From NCBI RefSeq assembly GCF_020523605.1, contig NZ_JAJAQI010000011.1, forward strand, positions 79,275 to 143,274: a stretch of 64,000 nucleotides of DNA, in the 5' to 3' direction. The notes beneath the pieces were generated by a model that ran no database searches, was not told the origin of the DNA, and saw nothing but the letters and a program-made list of their open reading frames with translations. Below are positions 7,264 through 15,551 of the stretch, piece by piece. Source of the stretch: Roseicella aerolata. GTDB taxonomy: Bacteria; Pseudomonadota; Alphaproteobacteria; Acetobacterales; Acetobacteraceae. Both the position numbers and the translations under genes were made by a program. Numbering within the stretch: the first letter of the stretch is position 1; each line of letters begins with the position of its first letter.

Positions 7264-9468
7264 TCAGGCCACCAGCACCGCGCCGATCTCGCCGTGCCGC
7301 CCGGGCACGCTCATCGCCACCGAATCCCCCGGCGCGCGCCGCAGGTCGATGTCGATGCGCGCGCCGCCGAGCGACAGGCCGCGCAGCAGCACGCAATCCA
7401 GCCCCGCCGGCAGCACCGGCCGCTCCAGCCGCACCAGCTGCGCCGCCGGATCGAAGGAAAGGCCGAGACAGGCGCCGAGCAGGCCGATCGGCGCCGCCGC
7501 CGCCCAGGCCTGCGGCGCGCAGGCCACCGGATAGGCCGTGGGCCCCTGGCCGCCGCGGCGCGGGAAGCCGCAGAACAGTTCCGGCAGCCGCCGCAGGTCG
7601 AGCCTGGCCGCGGCCGCCGCCAGCCCCTCCAGCAGCCGCGCCGCCGCGGCGCGGTGGCCATAGCGCGCGAGGCCGAGGCCGATCAGCGCCGTGTCGTGCG
7701 GCCAGACAGAGCCGTTGTGGTAGGACATCGGGTTGTAGCGGGCCTCGGTCGTCGCCAGGGTCCGGATGCCCCAACCGGAATGGAAGCTGCCGTCCAGCAA
7801 TTGCCGGGCGACGGAAGCGGCGCGCTCCGGCGTGGCGAGGCCGCCGAGCAGCACATGCCCGGCATTGGAGGCACGCACCCGGCAGGGCTGCTTGGCGCCA
7901 TCGAGGGCAAGGGCATAGGTGCCGAGTTCCTCGCACCAGAAGGCGTCCTCGAAGCGGGCGCGCAGCGCCTCCGCCTTCGTCTCCATCGCCGCCGCCTCCT
8001 GCTCCGGCCGGCCGAGCGCGCGGGCGATGCGGGCGCCGGCCTGCCAGGCGGCATAGGCATAGGCCTGCACCTCGCAGAGCGCGATCGGGCCCTTGGCCAG
8101 CCGGCCATCGGCGTGGGAGACGGAATCCCAGCTGTCCTTCCAGCCCTGGTTGGCGAGGCCCGCCTCGGTCATGCGGCCATATTCGACGAAGCCATCGCCG
8201 TCGCGGTCGCCATGCCGCTCGATCCAGCCGAGCGCCGCCTCGATATTCGGCCAGAGCGGGCGGAGCGCCTCCGCATCCCCCGTCCGCTCCAGCCAGGCGC
8301 CCGCGAGGGCAACGAAGAGCGGCGTGGAATCGATGCTGCCGTAGTAGCGGCGGAAGGGCACCTCGCCGAGGATCGCCATCTCGCCGTTGCGCGTCTCGTG
8401 CAGGATCTTGCCCGGCTCGGCATCCGCCGCCGGATCGAAATCACGCGCCTGCATGGCGGCGAGGTGGCGCAGCACGCCGAGGGTGAGGGCGGGATCGAGC
8501 CAGAGCGTCAGCCAGGCGGTGATCAGGGAATCACGGCCGAAGGCGGTGCTGAACCAGGGCACCCCGGCATAGGGGAAGGGCCCCTCCGGCGTCTGAGTGC
8601 TGAGCATGGTGAGGTCGGCGCAGGAGCGCCCGATCATCTCGTTGAAGCCGGTCTCGTTGGTGGCGACATTGGCCACGCGCGCCTGCACCGCGCGGCGGGC
8701 GCGGCTGTCCTCCCAAAGGCCGCGCAGGAAGGCGGCGCGCGCCGGCATGCGCCCGCCATGGTTGGGATCGCAGCGCGCCTCCACCAGCAGGGTCCGCCGC
8801 TCGCCGGGTTCCAGCACCAGTTCGAAGACCGCGCGGTCCGCACTGATGCGGGCGGGGGCGGGATCGAAGCGCAGCCGCGTCTCCCGCCGCAGGCCGTCCA
8901 GGCCGGTATAGGCGAGGGTGATGCTGTCCTGGCCCGCCAGCGGCGGGTGCAGCGTGCCGCGGCGCGCCCGCCGCTCGCCGCGCACCTCGAAGAGATCGGC
9001 GAAATCGGAGGCGACATGCAGCGCGAGGTCGAGCCGCAGCGCCTCCTCCGCATGGCTGCGCACCGTGATCCGCTCGAAGCAGATGCCGTTGCGGAGGAAT
9101 TTCGAGCGGCGGAGATGCACCCTGTCCCGCTCGAGCGGGCCGCGCTCCGGCGTGGCGGGCAGATCCGGGTTGGTCAGGTCGCAGGTCAGCACCGCGCCGT
9201 CCTCCGAGACGGCGGAACTGAGCAGCAGCGGCCGCATGCCGGCCAGCGTGAGTTCCAGCCGCGAGAGGTGGCGCGTGTCGCGGTGATAGAGCCCCTCCGG
9301 CCCGCCCGGCATGGGCAGGGCATCGCCGTTGCGGTTCAGCACCGCGAAGGTGTCATCGCCCTTCAGCACGCGCGGCCGCATCTCCTGCAGGGAGATGCTG
9401 GCGGTGATGGAGTGCGGATCCACGCCCTCCCCGTCCGGCGGTGCGAAATTCGGCTGGGGTGCGGACAT
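7264..9468 (-). CDS. Amylo-alpha-1,6-glucosidase / glycogen-debranching-type protein
   Basis: A 734-residue protein with the N-terminal bis-type glycogen debranching domain (about 30-250) and a C-terminal (alpha/alpha)6 barrel. Recognisable segments are GLYHRDTRHLSRLEL near the N-terminus, PWFSTAFGRDSLITAW in the middle and the barrel motifs DSWDSVSH and HNGSVWPHDTALIGLG towards the end. The family hydrolyses alpha-1,6 branch points or related alpha-glucosides. The ATG at 9468 has GAGGAG about 7 nt upstream. No signal peptide is seen. It is convergent with the GT4 gene across a GC-rich hairpin. This pairing of genes and the length fit a cytoplasmic sugar-polymer role; the exact substrate is open. 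Confidence 0.85.
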   Translation of the reverse strand: MSAPQPNFAPPDGEGVDPHSITASISLQEMRPRVLKGDDTFAVLNRNGDALPMPGGPEGLYHRDTRHLSRLELTLAGMRPLLLSSAVSEDGAVLTCDLTNPDLPATPERGPLERDRVHLRRSKFLRNGICFERITVRSHAEEALRLDLALHVASDFADLFEVRGERRARRGTLHPPLAGQDSITLAYTGLDGLRRETRLRFDPAPARISADRAVFELVLEPGERRTLLVEARCDPNHGGRMPARAAFLRGLWEDSRARRAVQARVANVATNETGFNEMIGRSCADLTMLSTQTPEGPFPYAGVPWFSTAFGRDSLITAWLTLWLDPALTLGVLRHLAAMQARDFDPAADAEPGKILHETRNGEMAILGEVPFRRYYGSIDSTPLFVALAGAWLERTGDAEALRPLWPNIEAALGWIERHGDRDGDGFVEYGRMTEAGLANQGWKDSWDSVSHADGRLAKGPIALCEVQAYAYAAWQAGARIARALGRPEQEAAAMETKAEALRARFEDAFWCEELGTYALALDGAKQPCRVRASNAGHVLLGGLATPERAASVARQLLDGSFHSGWGIRTLATTEARYNPMSYHNGSVWPHDTALIGLGLARYGHRAAAARLLEGLAAAAARLDLRRLPELFCGFPRRGGQGPTAYPVACAPQAWAAAAPIGLLGACLGLSFDPAAQLVRLERPVLPAGLDCVLLRGLSLGGARIDIDLRRAPGDSVAMSVPGRHGEIGAVLVA

Positions 9469-10005
9469 GCTGGTCTCCTCGGCCCGGGTACCGCGGCGCG
9501 GCGTGCAGGTCAGGAAACGCGAAGACGCCGCGGGGCAAGCTGCCGCTTGCCAGGATGACGCATGCGTGACCTGAAGCGGCCTGGGCGAAAGGGCCCCGGT
9601 GACAACCGGAGGCGGCGCCAGAGCGGATTGCCGCAGAGTGGAAGCAACCGGAGGCGTGACCCACTTCCGTGAGTGATGGCCCGGCACGGACGGGGCCTCG
9701 GCATCCGCCGTATCGGCATGCGGGTCCTGCCCGGTCGCACGGCGGCGGCCCTGCCCGGATGCCGTCGCGCCTCCCGCACTCCATCGGCAAGGCAGGCACG
9801 CGCGAAAGGGGCATGCCGATCCCCTGCCCGAATGCCGGGGCAGACCGGGCCTGGGCGGATCGCGACGGGGCCTGAACGCCCGGGCGCGAGACACCGCTCC
9901 AGACCCAATGGTCCGCGCCGATCGGCGCCCAGGATCGGGGACTAGGGTGGTTTCCCGCTCCCGGGCGTCGTGCCCGTCGGCGATCCGCTGCATCCGCTGC
10001 CGGCA
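9469..10005. other. Intergenic region, 537 bp
   Basis: This lies between two minus-strand genes and should hold the promoter of the glucosidase gene. Short reading frames here have no start signal or recognisable product. A weak resemblance to half of repeat module A (around 9630) is not good enough to call. Confidence 0.4.
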
Positions 10006-11979
10006 TCACCCGGCCGGCGTGAAGCCCAGCGCGACCAGCCTCGCCTGCACCTCCGGCGCGCGCAGCGCGGCGAGGAAGGCCTGCACCGCCGGCCGCCCCG
10101 CCCGCGTCTCCGGCAGGAAGAAATCGTAGTGCTCCTCGGCCAGCGGCAGGAAGCCGAGGCCATAGGCCTCCGCCACGGTTGCAATGGCAACGCCCCAATC
10201 GGCGCGGCCCTGCGCCACCGCCGCGGCGACGGCGTTGTGCGATTTCGGCTGGTTGGCGTAGCCCGCCGGCCGTGCCCCGCCCAGCAGCCCATCCAGCAGG
10301 ATGCGCGTGCCGCTGCCGGCATTGCGGTTGACCAGCAGGCAGGCCGGGTCGGCGGCGGCGCGGCGCACCGCCCCGGCCCCCTCCGCCCCCTCGAAGCGCG
10401 GATCGCCGCGGCGGAACACCACGCCCTGCATCCGGCGCCAGCCCGGCACCAAGCGCAGGCCGGGGCTGAGGAAGGGCGTGTTGTAGCTTCCGGTCTTCGG
10501 GTCCAGCAGATGCGCGCCGGCCAGGTCGCACTCGCCCCGCTTCGCCGCGGCCAGGCCGCCCAGGCTGCCGACGGCGAGGCTCCGCCCCCGGATGCCCTGG
10601 GCCGCCAGCGCCTCCAGCACCGCATCCAGGCCGAGGCAGTGGCTGCCGATGATGGCAAGGTCCGGCGGCCGCGCCGCGCCGATCAGCCGGACGCTGACCG
10701 GTGCGCCGGCCTCCGCCCCCTGGTCCAGCGCTGGGATGGCGAAGAAGCCATCCGCCTGGGAGAAGGCGGTGACGCTGCCCGAGCCCTTGCCGAGCGGGAA
10801 GGCGCGCAGGCCGTCCTCCGCTTCCGAGAGGGAGACCATGACATATTCCGTCCGCCCCGGCTCGCTCGGCATCCGCACCGCGAGGCGGGCCGCGACATCC
10901 GTCTCCTCGCGCGGCGGCAGGCCGGCCAGCGCCCGGATCACGGGCACGACGAATTCCTCGAAGGTGAAGACCGCGCTGGTCGGGAAGCCCGGCAGCACCA
11001 CCACGGGCGTCCGGCCGATGACGGCGAGGCAGAGTGGCTTGCCCGGCTTCAGCGCCACGCCATGCACCAGGATCCCCGGTGCGCCCAGGCGCGAGAGGAT
11101 GCGGTGCGAGACGTCACCCGCACCCTTGCTGGTGCCGCCCGACATCACCACCAGGTCGGCCCGGCCCAGCGCCTCCCGCACCGCCGCCTCCAGCGCCGCC
11201 TCCTCGTCGCGGAAGATGCCCATCGGCACCGGCTCGCCGCCATGCTCGGCGATGGCGGCGCAGAGGATGGCGGCGTTGCTGTCGTAGATCCCGCCCGGCG
11301 GCAGCGGCGCGCCGGGCGGCACCAGCTCGTCGCCGGTGGAGAGCACCGCGACGCGCGGGCGGCGCACCACCGGCACCTCCGCCAGCCCCGCCGCGGCCAG
11401 CATGCCGATCTCGCGGCTGGAGACGAGGGTGCCGGCGCGCAGCAGCGTCTCGCCGCGCGCGATGTCGCTGCCGGCATGGGCGATGAACTGGCCGGGCGCG
11501 GCGGGGCGGGAGAGCAGCATCTCCGGCCCCTCCGGCCCTTCCTCCAGCGCGGTGTGCTCGATCATCACCACCGCATCCGCGCCGCGGGGGATGACGCCGC
11601 CCGTGGCGATGGCGGTCGCGGTGCCGGGGGCGACCTCGATCGCGGGCGCGGTGCCGCAGGCCAGCAGCTCGGCATTCAGCCGGAAGCGGCGCGGCGCCGC
11701 CTCGCTCGCGCCGGCGGTGTCGGCGGCGCGCAGCGCGAAGCCATCCACCGAGGACCGGTCGAAGGGCGGCGCATCCGCCCTCGCCGCCACGCCCTCCGCC
11801 ACCACCCGGCCAGGCGCGGCGGCAAGCGGCACGGTCTCGGCCGGCAGCGGCCGCAGGTCCAGCGCGGCGCGGAAGCGCGCCGCGGCCTCCCCGGCCGGGA
11901 GGATGTTGAGAAACTGCTCCTGCCGCGCGGCGCGGCGGATGCAATCGAGGAGCGCGGGGGCGTCGGGCATGCCGGTCAT
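10006..11979 (-). CDS. MoeA-like molybdopterin molybdotransferase fused to a PBP-like domain
   Basis: A 657-residue two-domain protein. Residues 1 to about 405 are MoeA-like, with DRSSVDGFALRAADT, STGDELV, SNAAILCA, MSGGTSKGAGD and LPGFPTSAVFTFEEFV; this domain inserts molybdenum into molybdopterin. Residues about 440-650 resemble a type 2 periplasmic-binding-protein fold (LAIIGSHCLGLDAVLEALA, NRNAGSGTRILLDGLLG, GYANQPKSHNAVAAAVAQGRADWGVAIATVAE) but lack a signal peptide, so this ligand pocket sits in the cytoplasm. Such fusions are a known family; the domain is thought to bind molybdate, tungstate or another small ligand, without firm proof that I know of. Its start overlaps the stop of the upstream MoeA-like gene by ATGA, so the two are translationally coupled. 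Divergent modBC supports a molybdenum role. Confidence 0.88.
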   Translation of the reverse strand: MTGMPDAPALLDCIRRAARQEQFLNILPAGEAAARFRAALDLRPLPAETVPLAAAPGRVVAEGVAARADAPPFDRSSVDGFALRAADTAGASEAAPRRFRLNAELLACGTAPAIEVAPGTATAIATGGVIPRGADAVVMIEHTALEEGPEGPEMLLSRPAAPGQFIAHAGSDIARGETLLRAGTLVSSREIGMLAAAGLAEVPVVRRPRVAVLSTGDELVPPGAPLPPGGIYDSNAAILCAAIAEHGGEPVPMGIFRDEEAALEAAVREALGRADLVVMSGGTSKGAGDVSHRILSRLGAPGILVHGVALKPGKPLCLAVIGRTPVVVLPGFPTSAVFTFEEFVVPVIRALAGLPPREETDVAARLAVRMPSEPGRTEYVMVSLSEAEDGLRAFPLGKGSGSVTAFSQADGFFAIPALDQGAEAGAPVSVRLIGAARPPDLAIIGSHCLGLDAVLEALAAQGIRGRSLAVGSLGGLAAAKRGECDLAGAHLLDPKTGSYNTPFLSPGLRLVPGWRRMQGVVFRRGDPRFEGAEGAGAVRRAAADPACLLVNRNAGSGTRILLDGLLGGARPAGYANQPKSHNAVAAAVAQGRADWGVAIATVAEAYGLGFLPLAEEHYDFFLPETRAGRPAVQAFLAALRAPEVQARLVALGFTPAG

Positions 11980-13124
11980 AGCGGGTGGAGTTCGACCTCG
12001 TTGCCCGCCTCATAGCCCTCCACGCCCGGCGGGACGAGCAGCAGGGCATCGGCGGCGGAGAGCGCCCCGAGCGGCAGGGCCCCGATGGCGAGCGGCTCCG
12101 CCAGGCCCGGCGCGGCAAGCCGGACGGGCACGATCTCCAGCAGGCCGACGGCGGAGGCGAGCTTGCGCGCCAGCCGGGCGCGCCGGGGCGCGGGCGCCGC
12201 GGCGCCGGCCAGGTGCCGCAGCGCGGGACGGGCCAGCAGCACCCAGGCGGCCAGCGCATCCTCGGCGCGGCCGGGCAGCAGCAGGACGGGCATCTCCCCC
12301 ACGAGGCCGAAGCCCGTGCTCATGCCGGGCCGGGCGCCCAGCCCGTGCAGGACGAGGCGCCCGGCGGCCGCCAGCCCCGCCGCGCTGCGATCACCGGGGC
12401 CTTCCCCGCTGCCGCCGGCCAGCAGGACCAGGTCATGGCCGGCGGCGGCGCGCAGGGCCCCGGCGATGGCGCCGGGCTCGTCCGGCACCGGCGGCAGCCG
12501 GCAGGGCACGCCCCCCTCGGCCGCGACCAGTGTCGCAAACAGCGCCCAGAGCGTGTCGCGCGCCGGCTCCGCCGCGATCTCGTCCCCCACGGCAATCCAG
12601 GCCAGGCGCGGCACCCGCGATTCGACCGCATCGATGCCGCAGGCCGCCAGCGCCGGCAGGTCCCGCGGCGAGAGCCGTTCCCCGGCCGCGCGCAACAGCG
12701 TGCCGGCGGCGATCTCCTCGCCCGGCAGCCGCACGCCTTCGCCCGGCGCGACCGGTTCCAGCAGCTGGGCGAAGGGGCCGTCCAGGACGAGGCCGAAGGG
12801 GGGCAGCACGGCATCGCTGCCCGGGGGCAGCGGATCCCCGGCGCCCAGTCGCGCCGGCGCCACCGGCAGCGGCGCCGGCGCATAGGGGCCGGCGCCGAGC
12901 GTATCGGCCGCCGCCACCGCCCAGCCGTCACGCCGCGCGACCGGCACCGCCGGCACCGGCCCCGGCGCGGCCAGCGGCCTGGCCAGCACCCGGCCCAGGG
13001 CTTCCGCCACCGGCACCAGGCCGGGCGCGACCGGGCCCGGCAGCAGGGCGAGCAGCGCGGCCAGCGCCCGATCCGGCGCGGTCAGGCGCAGGGGCGCGCC
13101 CGTCACGGCGCCGCGCCCATCCAT
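11976..13124 (-). CDS. Divergent MoeA-like protein
   Basis: A 382-residue protein that follows the MoeA layout in outline. VARRDGWAVAAADT matches the substrate-loop DG(Y/F)A region, LLAGGSGEGPGDRS replaces the usual GGTS.G..D, and GARPGMSTGFGLVGEMPVLLLPGRAEDALAAW replaces the GKP...LPG.P segment. Several family signature residues are therefore changed, most clearly the missing GKP and the altered GG.S loop. It may have lost catalysis, use another substrate, or partner with the downstream MoeA-PBP fusion, to which it is coupled by a 4-bp ATGA overlap. It is the first gene of the operon, divergent from modB across 336 bp. The start at 13124 is the natural one, but I see no strong ribosome site. 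Confidence 0.75.
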   Translation of the reverse strand: MDGRGAVTGAPLRLTAPDRALAALLALLPGPVAPGLVPVAEALGRVLARPLAAPGPVPAVPVARRDGWAVAAADTLGAGPYAPAPLPVAPARLGAGDPLPPGSDAVLPPFGLVLDGPFAQLLEPVAPGEGVRLPGEEIAAGTLLRAAGERLSPRDLPALAACGIDAVESRVPRLAWIAVGDEIAAEPARDTLWALFATLVAAEGGVPCRLPPVPDEPGAIAGALRAAAGHDLVLLAGGSGEGPGDRSAAGLAAAGRLVLHGLGARPGMSTGFGLVGEMPVLLLPGRAEDALAAWVLLARPALRHLAGAAAPAPRRARLARKLASAVGLLEIVPVRLAAPGLAEPLAIGALPLGALSAADALLLVPPGVEGYEAGNEVELHPL

Positions 13125-13405
13125 GGCGCGCAGGTAAGGCAGGTCATGGCGTCTCCGGTCCGGTGCCGCCTCCAGTTAGGGGCGCGGCAGCCGGCCGGCC
13201 ATAGCCGCGCCGCGCGCGACAGGCTTTCATGCCGGCATCCGGCGGGCAGGCCGGCCCGGACAGGCTCGCGCTGCCGGCGCCGATCGCCGCGCCTGGCGCT
13301 CGCCGGTGCGGCACGCCCGCCCGGCCCGTTCCCATCCGCCCGCCACCCGGGCTGGTGGCAGCGCGACACCCGGCGCCGCCACGGTGCCGGGGGAACGTGC
13401 GCCGG

Positions 13406-13433
13406 TTGTCCGCCATCGGTGCCCCGATATAAA
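13406..13433 (+). promoter_or_regulatory. Promoter candidate for modBC
   Basis: TTGTCC (13406-13411) and TATAAA (13428-13433) are separated by 16 bp and lie 28 bp before modB. The -10 matches sigma-70 consensus at five of six positions. The overlapping CGATATAAAG loosely recalls half of a ModE operator, but no second half is visible. The rest of the 336-bp divergent region 13125-13460 holds no gene. Confidence 0.45.
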
Positions 13434-13460
13434 GGCACGGGGGCGGGAGAGCGGGGCGCG

Positions 13461-14159
13461 ATGACTGTCTGGCTGGGTCCGGAGGAATGGCAGGCGGTGC
13501 AGCTCAGCCTGGCCGTCTCCCTCCGCTCCGTCGCCGTCTCGCTGGTGCCCGCCGTGCTGGTCGCCTGGCTGCTGGCACGCGGGCGCTTTCCCGGGCGCAT
13601 GCTGCTGGACGCGCTGGTGCACCTGCCGCTGGTGGTGCCGCCGGTCGTGGTCGGCTGGGCGCTGCTGATGCTCTTCGGCGTGCAGGGGCCGATCGGCGGG
13701 CCGCTCCATGACTGGTTCGGCCTGCGCCTGGTCTTCACCACCGAAGGCGCGGCGCTGGCCACCGCCGTGATGTCCTTCCCCCTCATCGTCCGCGCCGTGC
13801 GGCTCGGCATCGAGCATGTGGATCCGGGGCTGGAGGCGGCGGCGCGCACCCTCGGCGCCGGGCCGGTGGACCGCTTCGTCACCGTCACCCTGCCGCTGAT
13901 GTCGCCGGGCATCCTGGCCGGCGCCGTCACTGCCTTCGCCGCCGGCCTCGGCGAGTTCGGCGCGGTCATCACCTTCGCCTCCAACATCCCGGGCGAGACC
14001 CAGACCCTGCCGCTGGCCATCTACAGCGCGGCCCAGACCCCGGGCGGGGAGGCGATGGCGGCCCGGCTCGCCCTCATCTCCTTCGCCCTCGCCATCGCCG
14101 GGTTGCTACTGGCGGAGCTGATCGCGCGGCGGATGCATCGCCTGCTCGGCCGCGCCTGA
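13461..14159 (+). CDS. modB: Molybdate ABC transporter permease ModB
   Basis: A 232-residue inner-membrane permease with five or so hydrophobic segments and the binding-protein-dependent transport loop EAAARTLGAGPVDRFVTVTLPLMSPGILAG, which docks onto the ATPase. The GEFGAVITFASNIPGETQTLPLAIY segment is typical of ModB and TupB permeases. The ATG at 13461 follows a GGGAG-rich leader and a good promoter candidate. Its TGA overlaps the next ATG as TGATG, so modC is coupled. Molybdate is favoured over tungstate because ModC follows and MoeA genes lie opposite. A ModA binding protein is not encoded next to it. Confidence 0.88.
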   Translation: MTVWLGPEEWQAVQLSLAVSLRSVAVSLVPAVLVAWLLARGRFPGRMLLDALVHLPLVVPPVVVGWALLMLFGVQGPIGGPLHDWFGLRLVFTTEGAALATAVMSFPLIVRAVRLGIEHVDPGLEAAARTLGAGPVDRFVTVTLPLMSPGILAGAVTAFAAGLGEFGAVITFASNIPGETQTLPLAIYSAAQTPGGEAMAARLALISFALAIAGLLLAELIARRMHRLLGRA

Positions 14160-15325
14160 TGCTGGAGGTCGCGCTGCGCCACCGCTTCGGCGGGGCCGGG
14201 TCCTGGCGCGCCCCCCGGCAGGACGGCTTCGCGCTGGAGGCCGGCTTCACCGGCCCGGCGCGCGGCGTCACCGCCCTGTTCGGCCCCTCCGGCTGCGGCA
14301 AGAGCACCATCCTGGCCGCGGTCGCCGGGCTGCTGCGGCCGGCGGAGGGCCGCGTGGCGCTGGACGGGACGGCGCTGCTGGACACCGCGCGCGGCATCGC
14401 CCTGCCGCCGGAGCGGCGGCGCTGCGGCGTGGTGTTCCAGGATGCCCGCCTCTTCCCGCATCTCAGCGTCGAGACCAACCTGCGATACGGGCTGCGCCGC
14501 GCCCCGGCCGGCGCCGGCGGGCCGGGCTTCGGGGAGGTGGTCGCGCTGCTCGGCATCGGTCCCCTGCTGGCGCGCCGGCCCGGCACCCTCTCGGGCGGGG
14601 AGCGCCAGCGGGTCGCGCTCGGCCGCGCCTTGCTCTCCCGCCCGCGCCTGCTGCTGATGGACGAGCCCCTGGCCGCGCTCGACCATGCGCGGCGGGCGGA
14701 GGTGCTGCCCTTCCTCGCCCGGCTGCGCACGGCGGCGCAGGTGCCGATCCTCTACGTCACCCATGCGATCGAGGAGATGGATGCGCTGGCGGACCACCTG
14801 GTGCTGCTGGACCACGGGCGGGTGCTGGCGGAAGGACCGGCCGAGGCGCTCTCCACCCGCACCGACCTGCCGCTGGCGGCGCGGCGCGATGCCGGGGCGC
14901 TGCTACCCTGCCGGATCGAGGCGCATGACGCCGAGCGCGGGCTGACGCGGGTGGGCTTCGCCGGCGGCGTGCTGCTGGTCCCGTTGCGGGAGGAACCGCC
15001 CGGCACGCCGGCGCGGGTCCGGCTGCGCGCGCGGGATGTGGCGGTGGCGACCGAAGCGCCGCGGGGCCTCTCCACCCAGAACGTGCTGCCGGCGGTGCTG
15101 GCCGGGATCGAGCCGGCGCCGCATCCGCAGGAGGTCTTCCTGCGCCTCGCCCTGGGGCCGAGCCTGCTGCTCTCCCGCGTCACCCGCGACAGCGCGGGGC
15201 GGCTCGGGCTGCGGCCCGGCATGCCGCTCTGGGCGGTGATCAAGGCGGTGACCTTCGACCATGCCCTGGCGGCCCCCGAGGGCCGGGGGGAGGCCACGCC
15301 CCCGCGGGGCGGCGCCGGGGCGTGA
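14159..15325 (+). CDS. modC: Molybdate ABC transporter ATP-binding protein ModC
   Basis: A 388-residue ATPase. Walker A is GPSGCGKST (residues 42-50), the signature is LSGGERQRVALGRAL, Walker B is LLLMDEPLAALD and the switch histidine lies in YVTHAIEEM. The C-terminal part (about 235-370) fits a TOBE/Mop domain, which binds oxyanion in ModC and tunes transport, for example RLRARDVAVATEAPRGLSTQNVLPAVL. It powers uptake through ModB at the inner membrane. The ATG shares one base with the modB stop. The last 20 residues are Gly/Ala/Arg-rich and probably unstructured. A two-palindrome repeat begins three bases after the stop. Confidence 0.9.
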   Translation: MLEVALRHRFGGAGSWRAPRQDGFALEAGFTGPARGVTALFGPSGCGKSTILAAVAGLLRPAEGRVALDGTALLDTARGIALPPERRRCGVVFQDARLFPHLSVETNLRYGLRRAPAGAGGPGFGEVVALLGIGPLLARRPGTLSGGERQRVALGRALLSRPRLLLMDEPLAALDHARRAEVLPFLARLRTAAQVPILYVTHAIEEMDALADHLVLLDHGRVLAEGPAEALSTRTDLPLAARRDAGALLPCRIEAHDAERGLTRVGFAGGVLLVPLREEPPGTPARVRLRARDVAVATEAPRGLSTQNVLPAVLAGIEPAPHPQEVFLRLALGPSLLLSRVTRDSAGRLGLRPGMPLWAVIKAVTFDHALAAPEGRGEATPPRGGAGA

Positions 15326-15328
15326 CCG

Positions 15329-15427
15329 CAGCGGATGGCGTTCGGAACCGAAGGCCGGCCCGCCGCAGGTCGTTGATGGCGGTGCAGAGTCCCGCCCCCG
15401 GTCGTTCGCGCCCGTCCGCGCTCTGCT
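15329..15427 (-). repeat. Two-palindrome intergenic repeat (A-B'), copy 2
   Basis: Module A (15329-15368) starts CAGCGGATGGCGTTCGG and ends in GCCGCAG; module B' (15384-15427) starts GCAGAGTCCCGCCCCCGG and ends GCGCTCTGCT. Order and orientation match the copy at 18600-18699, and the spacer is 15 bp. It begins immediately after the modC stop and may serve as its transcript end. Confidence 0.65.
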
Positions 15428-15551
15428 TCCGCCGCGGACCTCCCGCGCCGCCGCCGGTGCCTCCCGCCCGCCGGTCCACCCCGCGCCCGCGTGATCCGGT
15501 CGCCGCCGCCCCGCAGGGTGACGGCACCGCCCGCCCCCCCATCTGCCAGGG

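Noticed and set aside
6901..9558. An 885-codon plus-strand frame opposite the glucosidase gene
   Set aside because: Antisense artefact; the minus-strand glucosidase has clear domains and a ribosome site.
9620..9680. Possible fifth copy of repeat module A
   Set aside because: Only GAGCGGATTGC resembles the module; the pairing arm is absent.
13421..13440. ModE operator before modB
   Set aside because: Only one half-like sequence (CGATATAAAG) is visible; it is better explained as the -10 region.
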